A stretch of DNA of 64,000 bases from BJGO01 sp039810885 (GTDB lineage Bacteria > Bacteroidota > Bacteroidia > Chitinophagales > UBA10324). The stretch lies in assembly GCA_039810885.1 (NCBI GenBank), contig JBDHXV010000003.1, positions 38,847 to 102,846 of the forward strand, in the 5' to 3' direction. Positions 17,464-26,438 of this stretch are shown piece after piece (positions within the stretch are counted from its first letter, which is position 1; each line of letters opens with the position of its first letter). Both the position numbers and the translations under genes were made by a program. Below the pieces are notes generated by a model. It worked only from the letters and a program-made list of their open reading frames with translations. It searched no databases and was not told the DNA's origin.

Positions 17464-19443
17464 ATGAATAAAATGTTAAAAATTATAGTACTGCTTTTTG
17501 TCCTATCAACAGCTTCTAATCAATTACTGGCGCAGTCCGGCACATTGTTTACTATAGACAATAAAAATATAAGCTCTACGGAGTTCTTGAATGTTTACAA
17601 AAAGAATAACATGGGCAAGGATGTGGATATGAGTGAGTCGGCTTTAGCAGACTATTTGAATTTATATATCAACTTCCGCCTTAAAGTACAGGAAGCGCAC
17701 GACCTCCGAATCGACACCATTTCAAGCGTTAAGAACGAGTTGATAACCTACCGGTCACAATTAGCAAAAGGTTATTTAACGGATAAGGACAAAATCGATC
17801 AATTGACACAAGAAGCATACAGCCGCTTAAAATCAGAAGTGCATGTGATGCACCTCCTGGTTGCCTGCGATATGAATGCCTCACCGGCAGATACATTGGC
17901 AGCATACAAAAAAATAAACCGCCTCAGAAATATGATTATGAAAGGAAAAGATTTTGCTAAGGTGGCTGCAGATTCTAGTGACGACAAGTCTGCTAAAGAT
18001 AATGGAGGCGACATCGGATATATTACAGCATTGCAGGTAGTATATCCATTTGAGAATGCGGCATACAATACTCCGGTAGGTAAAATTTCACAAGTATTCA
18101 GAACACGCTTCGGCTATCATATTGTTAAAGTGTTAGGTGTTAGACCAAACCGCGGCACCATTACGGCAGAACACATTTTTGTTAAGATTACAAAGAATGC
18201 ATCAGAAGAAGATAAAATAAAAGCAAAAACAAAAATTGAAGATATCTATGCAAAACTTCAAAACGGCGAATCGTTTGAGCAATTGGCACGCGATTATTCC
18301 GAAGATAAAACCACAGCATCGGATGGAGGCAAGTTAGCTCCATTCAGCACAGGCAAAATGGTACCTGAATTTGAAGATGCTGCTTTCTCATTAACCACTC
18401 CCGGGTCTTATACTAAGCCTATACTTACAAAATTCGGATGGCACATTATTAAGTTGATAGAGAAAAAGCCCTTAGAGCCCTACGATGAAATAAAAGAAAC
18501 ACTTAAAAAGCAAGTTGAAAAAGACCCGCGTTCAGAAGAGGCGAAAGCGTCTTTTGTGGCAAAACTTAAACAGGAATACTTCTTCACCGAAAATAAAGAT
18601 GCGCTGAATGAGCTTCTACAGGCAATTGATTCTAACTTAGTAAAAGGCCTGTGGGCTGCCGAGTCAGTAAAAAATTTGAAAAAACCAATATTTACATTGA
18701 CGGATAACAAATGGGTGCCGGGCACGAAAACAATTTTACAGAGCGAGTTAGCGACAGCTATTGAACGTACGCAAAGAAAAAATCTGGCTAAGGATAAAGA
18801 AACCATGTTTAATAATATCTATAAGCAGTTTGTAGAAGCACAGTTATTCTTCTTTGAAGAAGAACGACTCTCTGCTAAATATCCGGCCTTTAGAGACTTA
18901 ATGAATGAGTATAACGATGGCATACTCTTATTTGAACTTACCGATCAAAAAGTTTGGACGAAAGCAGTTAAAGATACCGCAGGACTAACGGCCTTTTATC
19001 AGACAGTAAAGCAGAATTATATGAGTAATGAAAAGGCAAAGGTTACTTCTTATACCTGTGCCAACCAACAGATAGCAGATGCCGTGCAAGCATCAATAAA
19101 CAAAGGCATTACCGATGCAAAGATGATAGCTAAGCTGAATAAGAAGAACCCCAATAACCTTAAGATAGATTATACAATTGTAGAGAAAGGCAAGGGAAGT
19201 GAGATAGAGTCTTTGGGCTGGGAAGTCGGAAAAAATTATGTGCTCACGTCGGACAATGGAGGTATCCGCATTCTTAGGATAACAGAAAAATTGGTACCCA
19301 CACCGCGCCCTTTAGACGAAGTACGAGGCTATGTCGTAGCAGATTATCAAGAGAAGCTGGAGAAGCAGTGGGTTCAAACTTTACGCGAGAAGTATCCGGT
19401 AAAAGTGAACTACGATGAGCTCAAAGCCATATCAAAGCCTTAA
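17464..19443 (+). CDS. Periplasmic peptidylprolyl isomerase with two parvulin domains
   Basis: The 659-residue protein has a Sec signal (MNKMLKIIVLLFVLSTASNQLLAQ), then a SurA-like helical N-terminal chaperone region. Two parvulin PPIase repeats follow, at about residues 120-225 and 230-335. Each ends in a matching FGYHIVKVLG / FGWHIIKLIE strand and contains SDDKSAKDNGGDIGYI or SEDKTTASDGGKLAPF. The C-terminal ~300 residues are helical and unassigned. It likely helps fold outer-membrane or secreted proteins. It heads a run of three PPIase-type genes followed by a MoxR ATPase, with 38 bp to the next gene. Confidence 0.88.
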   Translation: MNKMLKIIVLLFVLSTASNQLLAQSGTLFTIDNKNISSTEFLNVYKKNNMGKDVDMSESALADYLNLYINFRLKVQEAHDLRIDTISSVKNELITYRSQLAKGYLTDKDKIDQLTQEAYSRLKSEVHVMHLLVACDMNASPADTLAAYKKINRLRNMIMKGKDFAKVAADSSDDKSAKDNGGDIGYITALQVVYPFENAAYNTPVGKISQVFRTRFGYHIVKVLGVRPNRGTITAEHIFVKITKNASEEDKIKAKTKIEDIYAKLQNGESFEQLARDYSEDKTTASDGGKLAPFSTGKMVPEFEDAAFSLTTPGSYTKPILTKFGWHIIKLIEKKPLEPYDEIKETLKKQVEKDPRSEEAKASFVAKLKQEYFFTENKDALNELLQAIDSNLVKGLWAAESVKNLKKPIFTLTDNKWVPGTKTILQSELATAIERTQRKNLAKDKETMFNNIYKQFVEAQLFFFEEERLSAKYPAFRDLMNEYNDGILLFELTDQKVWTKAVKDTAGLTAFYQTVKQNYMSNEKAKVTSYTCANQQIADAVQASINKGITDAKMIAKLNKKNPNNLKIDYTIVEKGKGSEIESLGWEVGKNYVLTSDNGGIRILRITEKLVPTPRPLDEVRGYVVADYQEKLEKQWVQTLREKYPVKVNYDELKAISKP

Positions 19444-19481
19444 TTCATTTCTCTACCTTTACGACAAGGCCACAGAGTAAA

Positions 19482-20378
19482 ATGAACCCGCAAAAGACAA
19501 GCACCACTTACATTATCTTTTTGTTTGGCCTAATCTATTGTCTTATTACATCTACTTCATGCAAATACTTGAAGATGAAAGACACCGAGATCGGTACAAA
19601 CCCCGTGGCAAGAGTATATGAGTCTTTTCTTTACGAATCGGATTTAAAAGGAATTGGTGCAGATGCCGCAAGCCCGGAAGACAGTATTAAAGCCATAAAG
19701 AATTATATTGACACATGGGTTCGAAATAAACTAATTCTAAAATATGCGGAGGATAACTTACCCGGCGAGATTGAAGACATCAATAAACAAATAGAAAAAT
19801 ATAGACAATCCTTAATCGTATTCACATACGAACGTGAGCTCGTAGCACAGAAATTAGACACAGTTGTTTCAGAAAAGGAAATTCAAGACTATTATGAGAA
19901 ACGCAAAGAGGCCTTCCAATTAAAAATGCCTATTTATAATATTAAATATGCTCGAGTGAAGCCTGTGAACAAGCGTATGCTAGATTCTGCCACCGTTTGG
20001 ATTGCTAAAAATGATTTTATCAGCAATAGTAAGCTGCAGAATTTCTGTGAGCAGAATGCGGTGAAGTATGTAACAAACGACAGCACGTGGTTTAAGGAGC
20101 AAGACCTTGAAAATTTATTTCCTGTTAAAAGTATGGATTGGCAATCTGTGGCGTTCAACAAAAAAGCAACGGTTATCAAAGATTCAACCTATACAATTCT
20201 GATTAAAATATTGGGCTATAAATTTAAGGGTACCGATGCTCCGTTGGCTTATGTCCGTGACGACATTTATAATATGATATTAAACAAACGAAAACTCGAC
20301 TTTATCACACAAGTACACAATACGATATATGAGGATGCGCTTAAAAATAAGAAATTTGAAATCTATCATGAAGATTAA
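19482..20378 (+). CDS. SurA-like lipoprotein without a visible parvulin core
   Basis: The 298-residue protein has a lipoprotein signal ending LITSTSC (Cys about residue 27). A SurA-type N-terminal helical segment (SIKAIKNYIDTWVRNKLILKYAED) follows. The middle (EKEIQDYYEKRKEAFQLKMPIYNIKYARV) aligns with the start of a PPIase region. The conserved parvulin block (GGxLG..., FGYHI) is missing, so isomerase activity is doubtful and a chaperone or anchoring role is more likely. Its 3' end overlaps the following PPIase gene by 11 bp, which supports translational coupling. Confidence 0.7.
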   Translation: MNPQKTSTTYIIFLFGLIYCLITSTSCKYLKMKDTEIGTNPVARVYESFLYESDLKGIGADAASPEDSIKAIKNYIDTWVRNKLILKYAEDNLPGEIEDINKQIEKYRQSLIVFTYERELVAQKLDTVVSEKEIQDYYEKRKEAFQLKMPIYNIKYARVKPVNKRMLDSATVWIAKNDFISNSKLQNFCEQNAVKYVTNDSTWFKEQDLENLFPVKSMDWQSVAFNKKATVIKDSTYTILIKILGYKFKGTDAPLAYVRDDIYNMILNKRKLDFITQVHNTIYEDALKNKKFEIYHED

Positions 20379-21720
20379 AGCGCTGCTTTTTTTCCTTATA
20401 GGATTGAGCTTGCAGGCAAGTTCACAGGAAATCGTAGATAAAGTAGTTGCTGTTGTTGATGATAAAATTATCTTGTACAGCGATGTGGAATCTCAATATG
20501 GGCAGTACATTCAAGAAGGAGAAAAGCCCACACCTAATATGCGCTGTGAAATTCTAGAACAACTGATCACCCAAAAACTATTAGTGGCACAAGCAATTCT
20601 GGATAGCATACTCGTTAGCGACGATGAAGTGGAAAGCGAACTGAATCGCCGAGTGAAATATTTTTCGCAGATGGCCGGCGGACAAGAAAATCTAGAGAAG
20701 TACTACGGCAAATCCATAATTCAAATTAAAGAAGAATTTCGGGAAGACATTAAACAACAATTGTTGTCGCAACGCATGCAACAACATATCATCGATGATG
20801 TGCGCATAACTCCCGCAGACGTAAAAAACTTTTTTAACAAAATACCTAAAGACAGCCTTCCTTACTATAACTCAGAAGTAGAAATTGGAGAGATTGTAGT
20901 GTACGTAAAAACCACAGATATTTCTAAACAATACAGCCGCCAGAAGATTGAAGATTTAAGACAGCGCATTTTAAAAGGAGAAAAGTTTTCGGCTCTAGCT
21001 GAGTTATATTCGGAAGATCCGGGATCGGCACAGCAAGGTGGTGAACTGGGCTTTACAAATCGAGGAGATTTAGATCCTACGTTTGAGGCGGCAGCTTATG
21101 CACTAAAAAAGCCGGGAGATATCAGCCCTGTTATTGAATCGCATTTTGGATATCATATTATTCAACTTATTGAACGAAGAGGGGAGCGTATTAATGTGCG
21201 ACACATTTTGATCATACCTAAAACTACTTCTTATGATATAGCCCGGGCACGCAACCTCACAGATAGCTTATATGATATCCTTTCGAAAAAACCGGAAATG
21301 TTTTCTGAGTTGGCGCAGAAATTTGATGAAGATGAAAACTCAAAGCAAACCGGAGGAATAAAAATTAATACGAACACGAGCAACACCTATTTCGACGTAA
21401 GTCAATTAGGTCAATTTGATCAGCAATTGGCTTTAGTCGTGCAGGGAATGGATCCGGGAGCAATTTCAGAACCATATATGTTTAAGACCCAATCGGGCAA
21501 AACAGGCTATCGCATTGTGTATTTAAAGTCAAAAACGAAACCTCATCAAGCAAACATGAAAGATGATTATGATAAGTTGCAGGCCATTGCTTTGCAAAGC
21601 AAGCAAGCTAAAGTGTTTGATGATTGGCTGCATAACAGAATGAATAAAACCTATATCAAAATTAACGCCCCATTCACTGATTGTGATAACCTGAAAAAAT
21701 GGATTAAGAACAATGACTAA
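20368..21720 (+). CDS. SurA-like periplasmic chaperone/peptidylprolyl isomerase
   Basis: I chose the ATG at 20368 rather than 20329 because it starts a clean signal peptide (MKIKALLFFLIGLSLQASSQ). The 450-residue protein follows SurA order. The N-domain has VDKVVAVVDDKIILYSDVESQY. A first parvulin domain (ALAELYSEDPGSAQQGGELGFTNRG ... SHFGYHIIQLIERRG) lies near residues 180-280. A second, more diverged one starts at RINVRHILIIPKT. SurA delivers beta-barrel proteins to the BAM machinery. The gene overlaps the upstream lipoprotein gene by 11 bp and the MoxR gene by 8 bp. Confidence 0.88.
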   Translation: MKIKALLFFLIGLSLQASSQEIVDKVVAVVDDKIILYSDVESQYGQYIQEGEKPTPNMRCEILEQLITQKLLVAQAILDSILVSDDEVESELNRRVKYFSQMAGGQENLEKYYGKSIIQIKEEFREDIKQQLLSQRMQQHIIDDVRITPADVKNFFNKIPKDSLPYYNSEVEIGEIVVYVKTTDISKQYSRQKIEDLRQRILKGEKFSALAELYSEDPGSAQQGGELGFTNRGDLDPTFEAAAYALKKPGDISPVIESHFGYHIIQLIERRGERINVRHILIIPKTTSYDIARARNLTDSLYDILSKKPEMFSELAQKFDEDENSKQTGGIKINTNTSNTYFDVSQLGQFDQQLALVVQGMDPGAISEPYMFKTQSGKTGYRIVYLKSKTKPHQANMKDDYDKLQAIALQSKQAKVFDDWLHNRMNKTYIKINAPFTDCDNLKKWIKNND

Positions 21721-22678
21721 TTATACTTCGGATGTAGAAGCTGTAGATGCATTGGCAGCCTCATATAAAAAACTAACTGCAGAAATTCATAAACAAATTG
21801 TCGGACAGGAAGAAGTCATAAAGCATGTGCTGATGTCGGTTTTTAGCGATGGCCATACCTTAATGGTCGGCGTGCCCGGCTTAGCCAAAACACTATTGAT
21901 TAAAACCATTGCCGATACCCTGGACCTATCCTTCAAACGTATTCAGTTCACGCCCGACTTAATGCCTTCGGATATTACAGGCTCGGAAATCTTAACAGAA
22001 AACAGAACGTTCCAATTTAATCGCGGACCATTGTTTGCTAACATCGTTTTGGCAGATGAGATTAACCGAACACCGCCAAAGACACAAGCAGCATTGCTCG
22101 AAAGCATGCAGGAGCGGTCGGTTACCATAGCAGGAACTCTTCATAAACTCCCCCTGCCTTTTTTTGTGTTGGCAACACAAAATCCAATAGAACAGGAAGG
22201 AACTTATCCTTTGCCCGAAGCACAGTTAGACCGATTTATGTTTAACATTATTCTCGACTATTTAAGCAAAGAGGATGAAATTGCTATGGTGAAGCTAACC
22301 ACCGGAAATGAAAAAGTACATCTCAATAAGATATTAGGCTCAAATGAGATTACATACTTCCAACAATTGGTACGAAAAATTCCTGTTACGGATCACGTAT
22401 TCGACTATGCGGTATCCTTAGTTCATAAAACCAGACCCAATACGGCTGCCGCTTCCGAAAAGGTAAACCAATATATCTCCTGGGGAGCAGGACCCCGTGC
22501 ATCACAGTACCTTATTTTGGGAGCTAAATGTCATGCCGCAATTAATGGGAAATATGCTCCGGATATTGAAGATGTGAAAGCCGTCTTGCTGCCGGTTTTA
22601 CGCCATCGAGTGGTATTAAACTATAAAGCGGAAGCCGATGGTTTCAAAGTTGATGATGTCTTGAACACGTTAGTTTAA
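21713..22678 (+). CDS. MoxR-family AAA+ ATPase
   Basis: The 321-residue protein has AAA+ motifs in MoxR style: Walker A VGVPGLAKTLLIK (about residue 45), Walker B IVLADEINRTPPKTQAALLESMQE, and ATQNPIEQEGTYPLPEAQLDRFMF. MoxR ATPases assist maturation of enzyme or envelope complexes and usually neighbour DUF58/vWA genes. None is present here. Instead the gene is fused by an 8-bp overlap to the SurA-like gene, suggesting a link to envelope protein maturation. It is the last gene of the operon before a 686-bp gene-free stretch. Confidence 0.9.
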   Translation: MTNYTSDVEAVDALAASYKKLTAEIHKQIVGQEEVIKHVLMSVFSDGHTLMVGVPGLAKTLLIKTIADTLDLSFKRIQFTPDLMPSDITGSEILTENRTFQFNRGPLFANIVLADEINRTPPKTQAALLESMQERSVTIAGTLHKLPLPFFVLATQNPIEQEGTYPLPEAQLDRFMFNIILDYLSKEDEIAMVKLTTGNEKVHLNKILGSNEITYFQQLVRKIPVTDHVFDYAVSLVHKTRPNTAAASEKVNQYISWGAGPRASQYLILGAKCHAAINGKYAPDIEDVKAVLLPVLRHRVVLNYKAEADGFKVDDVLNTLV

Positions 22679-23364
22679 GAGGCGCTAAATAGTATAAGCC
22701 GGGACACGTGTTGCTTTCGTTTCTTGCGAACTGAACCCATCACAACTAAGCGCTAACCGGCATACAACGCACAACAATAGATAGGTACAATAGGTAAGCT
22801 TTTTCTGCCTAAGACCAAGTTATGGGGTATAGGAGTAAAATAAGAAACAAAAACATTTGCTCTATAATGAAGAGAAATCAACAGAGCGCTCCAACAAGGT
22901 TAACGACTGCGTTTTTTCAAGCTACCATTTAAGAAAGACTTAAAAAATCTGAAAACAGATTGATTCATGTATCGCACACTTCATAAGTCATTTGCGACAA
23001 AGAAATAGATACCAACTCGCGCATCACATTATCTTCAACACCTCGCTTACAAAAACAATAATTATATATCACATGAAACCATAGCCATTATATCGATGTT
23101 AGCTTTCGTAATGATATGAAAGGCTGTAATCTAGTTGTACTGACCTCCTTTGTCAGAGCCGCAGGGAATGTATTAAGGAAAACAATTTATAAAGCACACT
23201 AAAAATAAAAGAAGAATATCTCGAAAACATTATGCCAAATGCCTTATAGTTTCAACAACACTCATAAATGCTCGAAGTACTCAAAAAAAGAAATCAGAAA
23301 ATGAGTGTTGTTGCAATTAAATTACACGCATTTTTACAACTCCATTTTGATTATAGATAGCAAT
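22679..23364. other. 686-bp gene-free region between moxR and pyk
   Basis: No open frame with recognisable coding content is seen on either strand. The stretch holds a perfect 13-bp inverted repeat at its 3' end (23253-23313) and only weak small hairpins. I found no recognisable tmRNA, RNase P, SRP RNA or known riboswitch pattern. It may be a decayed gene, an undetected small RNA locus, or a long pyk leader. Confidence 0.5.
23253..23313. repeat. 13-bp perfect inverted repeat upstream of pyruvate kinase
   Basis: CAACAACACTCAT at 23253-23265 is exactly the reverse complement of ATGAGTGTTGTTG at 23301-23313. The arms are 35 bp apart. The second arm ends 51 bp before the chosen pyk ATG. In RNA it could form a long stem; in DNA it could be two half-sites of a regulator. 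Confidence 0.6.
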
Positions 23365-24795
23365 ATGAAAAAACGATTCACAAGAACTAAAGTAGTTGCA
23401 ACAGTTGGCCCGTCTTCCTCCTCTCCTGAGTTGTTGAAACAACTTATTCTTGCAGGGGTGGATACGTTTCGCTTAAACTTTTCTCACGGAACACACGAAT
23501 CCCATCTACAGGTGATTACCGACATTAAAAAGTTAAATGCCGAGCTAAATACCCACGTGGGCATTTTAGCCGATTTACAAGGCCCTAAAATCAGAATCGG
23601 AGATGTTGAAAACGGAGCAATTACTTTAATACCTGAAAAAGAAATTGATATTACGGTGAAACCTTCGTTATGCACCACACATAGCTTATTTGTAAACTAC
23701 GCCCCATTTGCCAAAGAAGTAAAACCCGATGATTTGGTCTTGTTGGATGATGGAAACTTTATTTTAAAAGTTCTAAAGTCTAATTTGAAAGATAAGGTTA
23801 GAGCAAAGATTATTTACGGAGGCATCCTTACCCCCAGAAAAGGAGTGAATCTTCCCGATTCTGAAATATCTCTTCCTTCATTAACAAAAAAAGACTTAGA
23901 TGATTTGAAGTTTATTTTGAAACAAGATGTCAATTGGATTGCGCTCTCTTTTGTGCGCAAAGCACAGGATATTATCGATTTAAAGAAAAGGATAAAAAGA
24001 GCAGGGCAAGACGCGAAAGTAATTGCGAAGATTGAAAAGCCTCAAGCAGTAAGAAACTTAGATGCTATCTTAGAAGTAACGGATGCGGTCATGATCGCAC
24101 GCGGCGATTTAGGTGTTGAAGTGCCTATGCGAGATATGACCATTATTCAAAAACGAATCGTTACAGCATGCATCAATAAAGCAAAGCCGGTCATCATTGC
24201 CACTCAAATGATGCAAAGCATGATTGATTCCCCTATGCCCACTCGAGCAGAAATTAACGATGTAGCCAACGGAATCTTTGACGGTGCCGATGCATTAATG
24301 TTAAGCGCAGAGACGGCTTCGGGAAAATATCCCGTTAAAGTTATTCAGGTCATGAAAGACATAGCAGAGCGAATTGAAAAAGAAGAGACGATCTATAACA
24401 AGAAGCTCGTTCCCTTAGTTACTTCAAAGAATAAACTTTCGGAAGCTATATGTTACAATGCGTGTAAAATCGCCGACGACATTAATGCGCAAGGCATTAT
24501 TTCCTTATCACGTTCCGGCTACACTGCATTTCTCATTGCCAGTTACAGGCCTAAGTCCGAATTAATGGTGTATATGGACAACAAAAAAAATCTAAACACT
24601 TTAAATCTTGTATGGGGAGTACGCACTTTCTATTATGATAAGAATAAGAATGTAGAAGACACTATAGATGATTTAAAATCAGATTTAAAGACACAAGGCT
24701 ATTTGAAAAAGAACGATATCGTGGTGAATACAGCCAGCATGCCTTTGCACTGGAAGGGCAGTACTAATATGCTGAAAGTAGGAACTATTGAATAA
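23365..24795 (+). CDS. pyk: Pyruvate kinase
   Basis: The chosen start is the ATG at 23365 (MKKRFTRTKVVATVGPSSSS). An in-frame GTG at 23305 would add 20 unusual residues overlapping the inverted repeat. The 476-residue protein has the family pieces: FRLNFSHGTHESH, ADLQGPKIRIGDV, the active-site segment VIAKIEKPQAVRNLDAIL, the MIARGDLGVEVP metal-binding region and LMLSAETASGKYP. The C-terminal allosteric domain ends MPLHWKGSTNMLKVGTIE. It converts phosphoenolpyruvate and ADP to pyruvate and ATP. The next gene begins 15 bp downstream. Confidence 0.95.
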   Translation: MKKRFTRTKVVATVGPSSSSPELLKQLILAGVDTFRLNFSHGTHESHLQVITDIKKLNAELNTHVGILADLQGPKIRIGDVENGAITLIPEKEIDITVKPSLCTTHSLFVNYAPFAKEVKPDDLVLLDDGNFILKVLKSNLKDKVRAKIIYGGILTPRKGVNLPDSEISLPSLTKKDLDDLKFILKQDVNWIALSFVRKAQDIIDLKKRIKRAGQDAKVIAKIEKPQAVRNLDAILEVTDAVMIARGDLGVEVPMRDMTIIQKRIVTACINKAKPVIIATQMMQSMIDSPMPTRAEINDVANGIFDGADALMLSAETASGKYPVKVIQVMKDIAERIEKEETIYNKKLVPLVTSKNKLSEAICYNACKIADDINAQGIISLSRSGYTAFLIASYRPKSELMVYMDNKKNLNTLNLVWGVRTFYYDKNKNVEDTIDDLKSDLKTQGYLKKNDIVVNTASMPLHWKGSTNMLKVGTIE

Positions 24796-24810
24796 TAAGA
24801 AAGTACAAAA

Positions 24811-25242
24811 ATGATTCTATCCGTTATTCGCCGAGCCCAGTTTAATGCAGCACATCGATTGTATCGCCCCGATTGGAGTAATGAAGAAAATAATGCCATA
24901 TTCGGGTTGTGCAACAATCCCCATTTTCATGGACACAACTATCAGCTTGAGGTAAAAGTAACCGGCCCCGTAAATCCTGATACAGGATATGTCATCGATT
25001 TAAAGGATCTCAAGCATTATATCAAAGAAGAAGTTATGATTCCATTTGACCACAAAAATCTAAATCTTGACACTGTGGAATTTAAAAACTTAATCCCTAC
25101 TGCAGAATATATTGCTGCCGTGATATGGAAAAAACTCCGTACTCGCATTGACTCATCTATGAACTTACACATTCGCCTCTATGAAACAGAACGAAATATA
25201 GTTGAGTATGAGGGCAATGGAGCCGATGAAATCACATGGTAA
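24811..25242 (+). CDS. 6-pyruvoyl-tetrahydropterin synthase / QueD-like
   Basis: The 143-residue protein has the zinc histidines of the family in FNAAHRL (about residue 15) and HFHGHNYQLEV (about residue 40). The Cys in FGLCNNPHFHGH sits at the catalytic position. PFDHKNLNLD and the Glu in IRLYETERNIVEY complete the T-fold site. It would act on dihydroneopterin triphosphate, either as 6-carboxytetrahydropterin synthase for queuosine or as PTPS. No queC, queE or queF lies nearby, so the choice is open. It is 15 bp after pyk. Confidence 0.85.
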   Translation: MILSVIRRAQFNAAHRLYRPDWSNEENNAIFGLCNNPHFHGHNYQLEVKVTGPVNPDTGYVIDLKDLKHYIKEEVMIPFDHKNLNLDTVEFKNLIPTAEYIAAVIWKKLRTRIDSSMNLHIRLYETERNIVEYEGNGADEITW

Positions 25243-25280
25243 TCTCTTTTAATTTGAAAATAAAAACCAATACAACGTTT

Positions 25281-26339
25281 ATGAATAAATACCTGCTGTA
25301 CCTGATTTTCCCTACGATCCTCCTTCTGTATTGGCAGTATCGTTATTTTGAAAATCGCCACATTTCATTCGTTGATTCTAATAAACCATGTCAAGAGTTC
25401 ACTATCGGTTTTTATAATCTTGAAAACATGTTTGATACGATTGATGACCCCAAAGTGATTGATGAAGAGTTTTTGCCCGGCTCGGCCAATCAATGGAATA
25501 CAGAACGCTATCAACAAAAATTGAATCATATATCGGAGGCCGTAATATCTTTAAATAACCATACCGGCGTGGATTTACTCGGAGTAAGCGAAGTAGAAAA
25601 CCGAGGGGTGCTCGAAGATTTATTGAAGACGGGTAATTTAAAAAATAGCAATTACGAGATTGTACATTATGACTCTCCTGACGCACGAGGTATTGATGTA
25701 GCTTTACTATACAATAAAAAGAAATTCAAATTGTTAGCATCAAAACCAATTAAGGTGTCCTATGACGAACTCGGTTTTGCAACAAGAGATATTCTATGGG
25801 CAACCTTGCTAATTGGTAAAGACACATTAAATGTTTTTGTTAATCACTGGCCTTCTCGCCGCGGAGGCACTGAGTTATCTGATCCCAAACGAGTTGCTGC
25901 CGCAACGATACTCAATACGTATTTGAAAAACTTATTTGCAAATTCAAATGCTCATGTGGTGATAGTCGGCGATTTTAACGATGAGCCGAATAACAAAAGC
26001 GTGAGTGAAATTTTAGCCCCCTACGATAAGCCGCAAGAAAATTGCTCTACTTGTCTTGTTAATCCAATGATTGACTTAAAAAAGAAGGGCTTGGGGACAC
26101 ATTATTTTCGCGGGCACTACGAAACATTTGATCAAATCATCTTCACTTCTAACCTGTCTTTACCGGCCTTTTGGCATTCTGACTATAATGCAGTTCGCAT
26201 ATTTAAAGAAGATTTTATTATGAAAACGGATAGCGTAAAAAATATAAAGCAGCCCAGCCGCACGTTTGAAGGGCCGCATTACAACGGAGGCTACAGCGAT
26301 CATTTACCGGTATATGCTACTCTCTGCATCGGTCATTGA
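25281..26339 (+). CDS. Membrane-anchored endonuclease/exonuclease/phosphatase (EEP) family protein
   Basis: An upstream ATG at 25236 overlaps the queD-like gene. I prefer 25281 because it begins MNKYLLYLIFPTILLLYW, a membrane anchor or signal. The 352-residue protein has the EEP motifs: FYNLENMFD, GVSEVENRGVL (catalytic Glu), FVNHWPSRRGG, IVGDFNDEPNN, and the terminal GGYSDHLPVYATL (D-H). Members hydrolyse phosphodiester or phosphomonoester bonds of nucleic acids, lipids or inositol phosphates. Location outside the inner membrane is inferred from the N-terminus. Substrate unknown. Confidence 0.85.
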   Translation: MNKYLLYLIFPTILLLYWQYRYFENRHISFVDSNKPCQEFTIGFYNLENMFDTIDDPKVIDEEFLPGSANQWNTERYQQKLNHISEAVISLNNHTGVDLLGVSEVENRGVLEDLLKTGNLKNSNYEIVHYDSPDARGIDVALLYNKKKFKLLASKPIKVSYDELGFATRDILWATLLIGKDTLNVFVNHWPSRRGGTELSDPKRVAAATILNTYLKNLFANSNAHVVIVGDFNDEPNNKSVSEILAPYDKPQENCSTCLVNPMIDLKKKGLGTHYFRGHYETFDQIIFTSNLSLPAFWHSDYNAVRIFKEDFIMKTDSVKNIKQPSRTFEGPHYNGGYSDHLPVYATLCIGH

Positions 26340-26374
26340 CTTGTGCCCTCTCTTGAGTAATATATAAATATCAC

Positions 26375-26398
26375 GAATGCCGTATTTTAGTGGCATTC
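26375..26398. repeat. 7-bp inverted repeat upstream of recJ
   Basis: GAATGCC at 26375-26381 and GGCATTC at 26392-26398 flank a 10-bp AT-rich core. It lies 40 bp before the recJ start and 35 bp after the EEP gene stop. It may be a weak hairpin or operator. Confidence 0.4.
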
Positions 26399-26438
26399 AT
26401 AATTACTTGTAGGAAAAAATAAGAGTACAGACACATAC

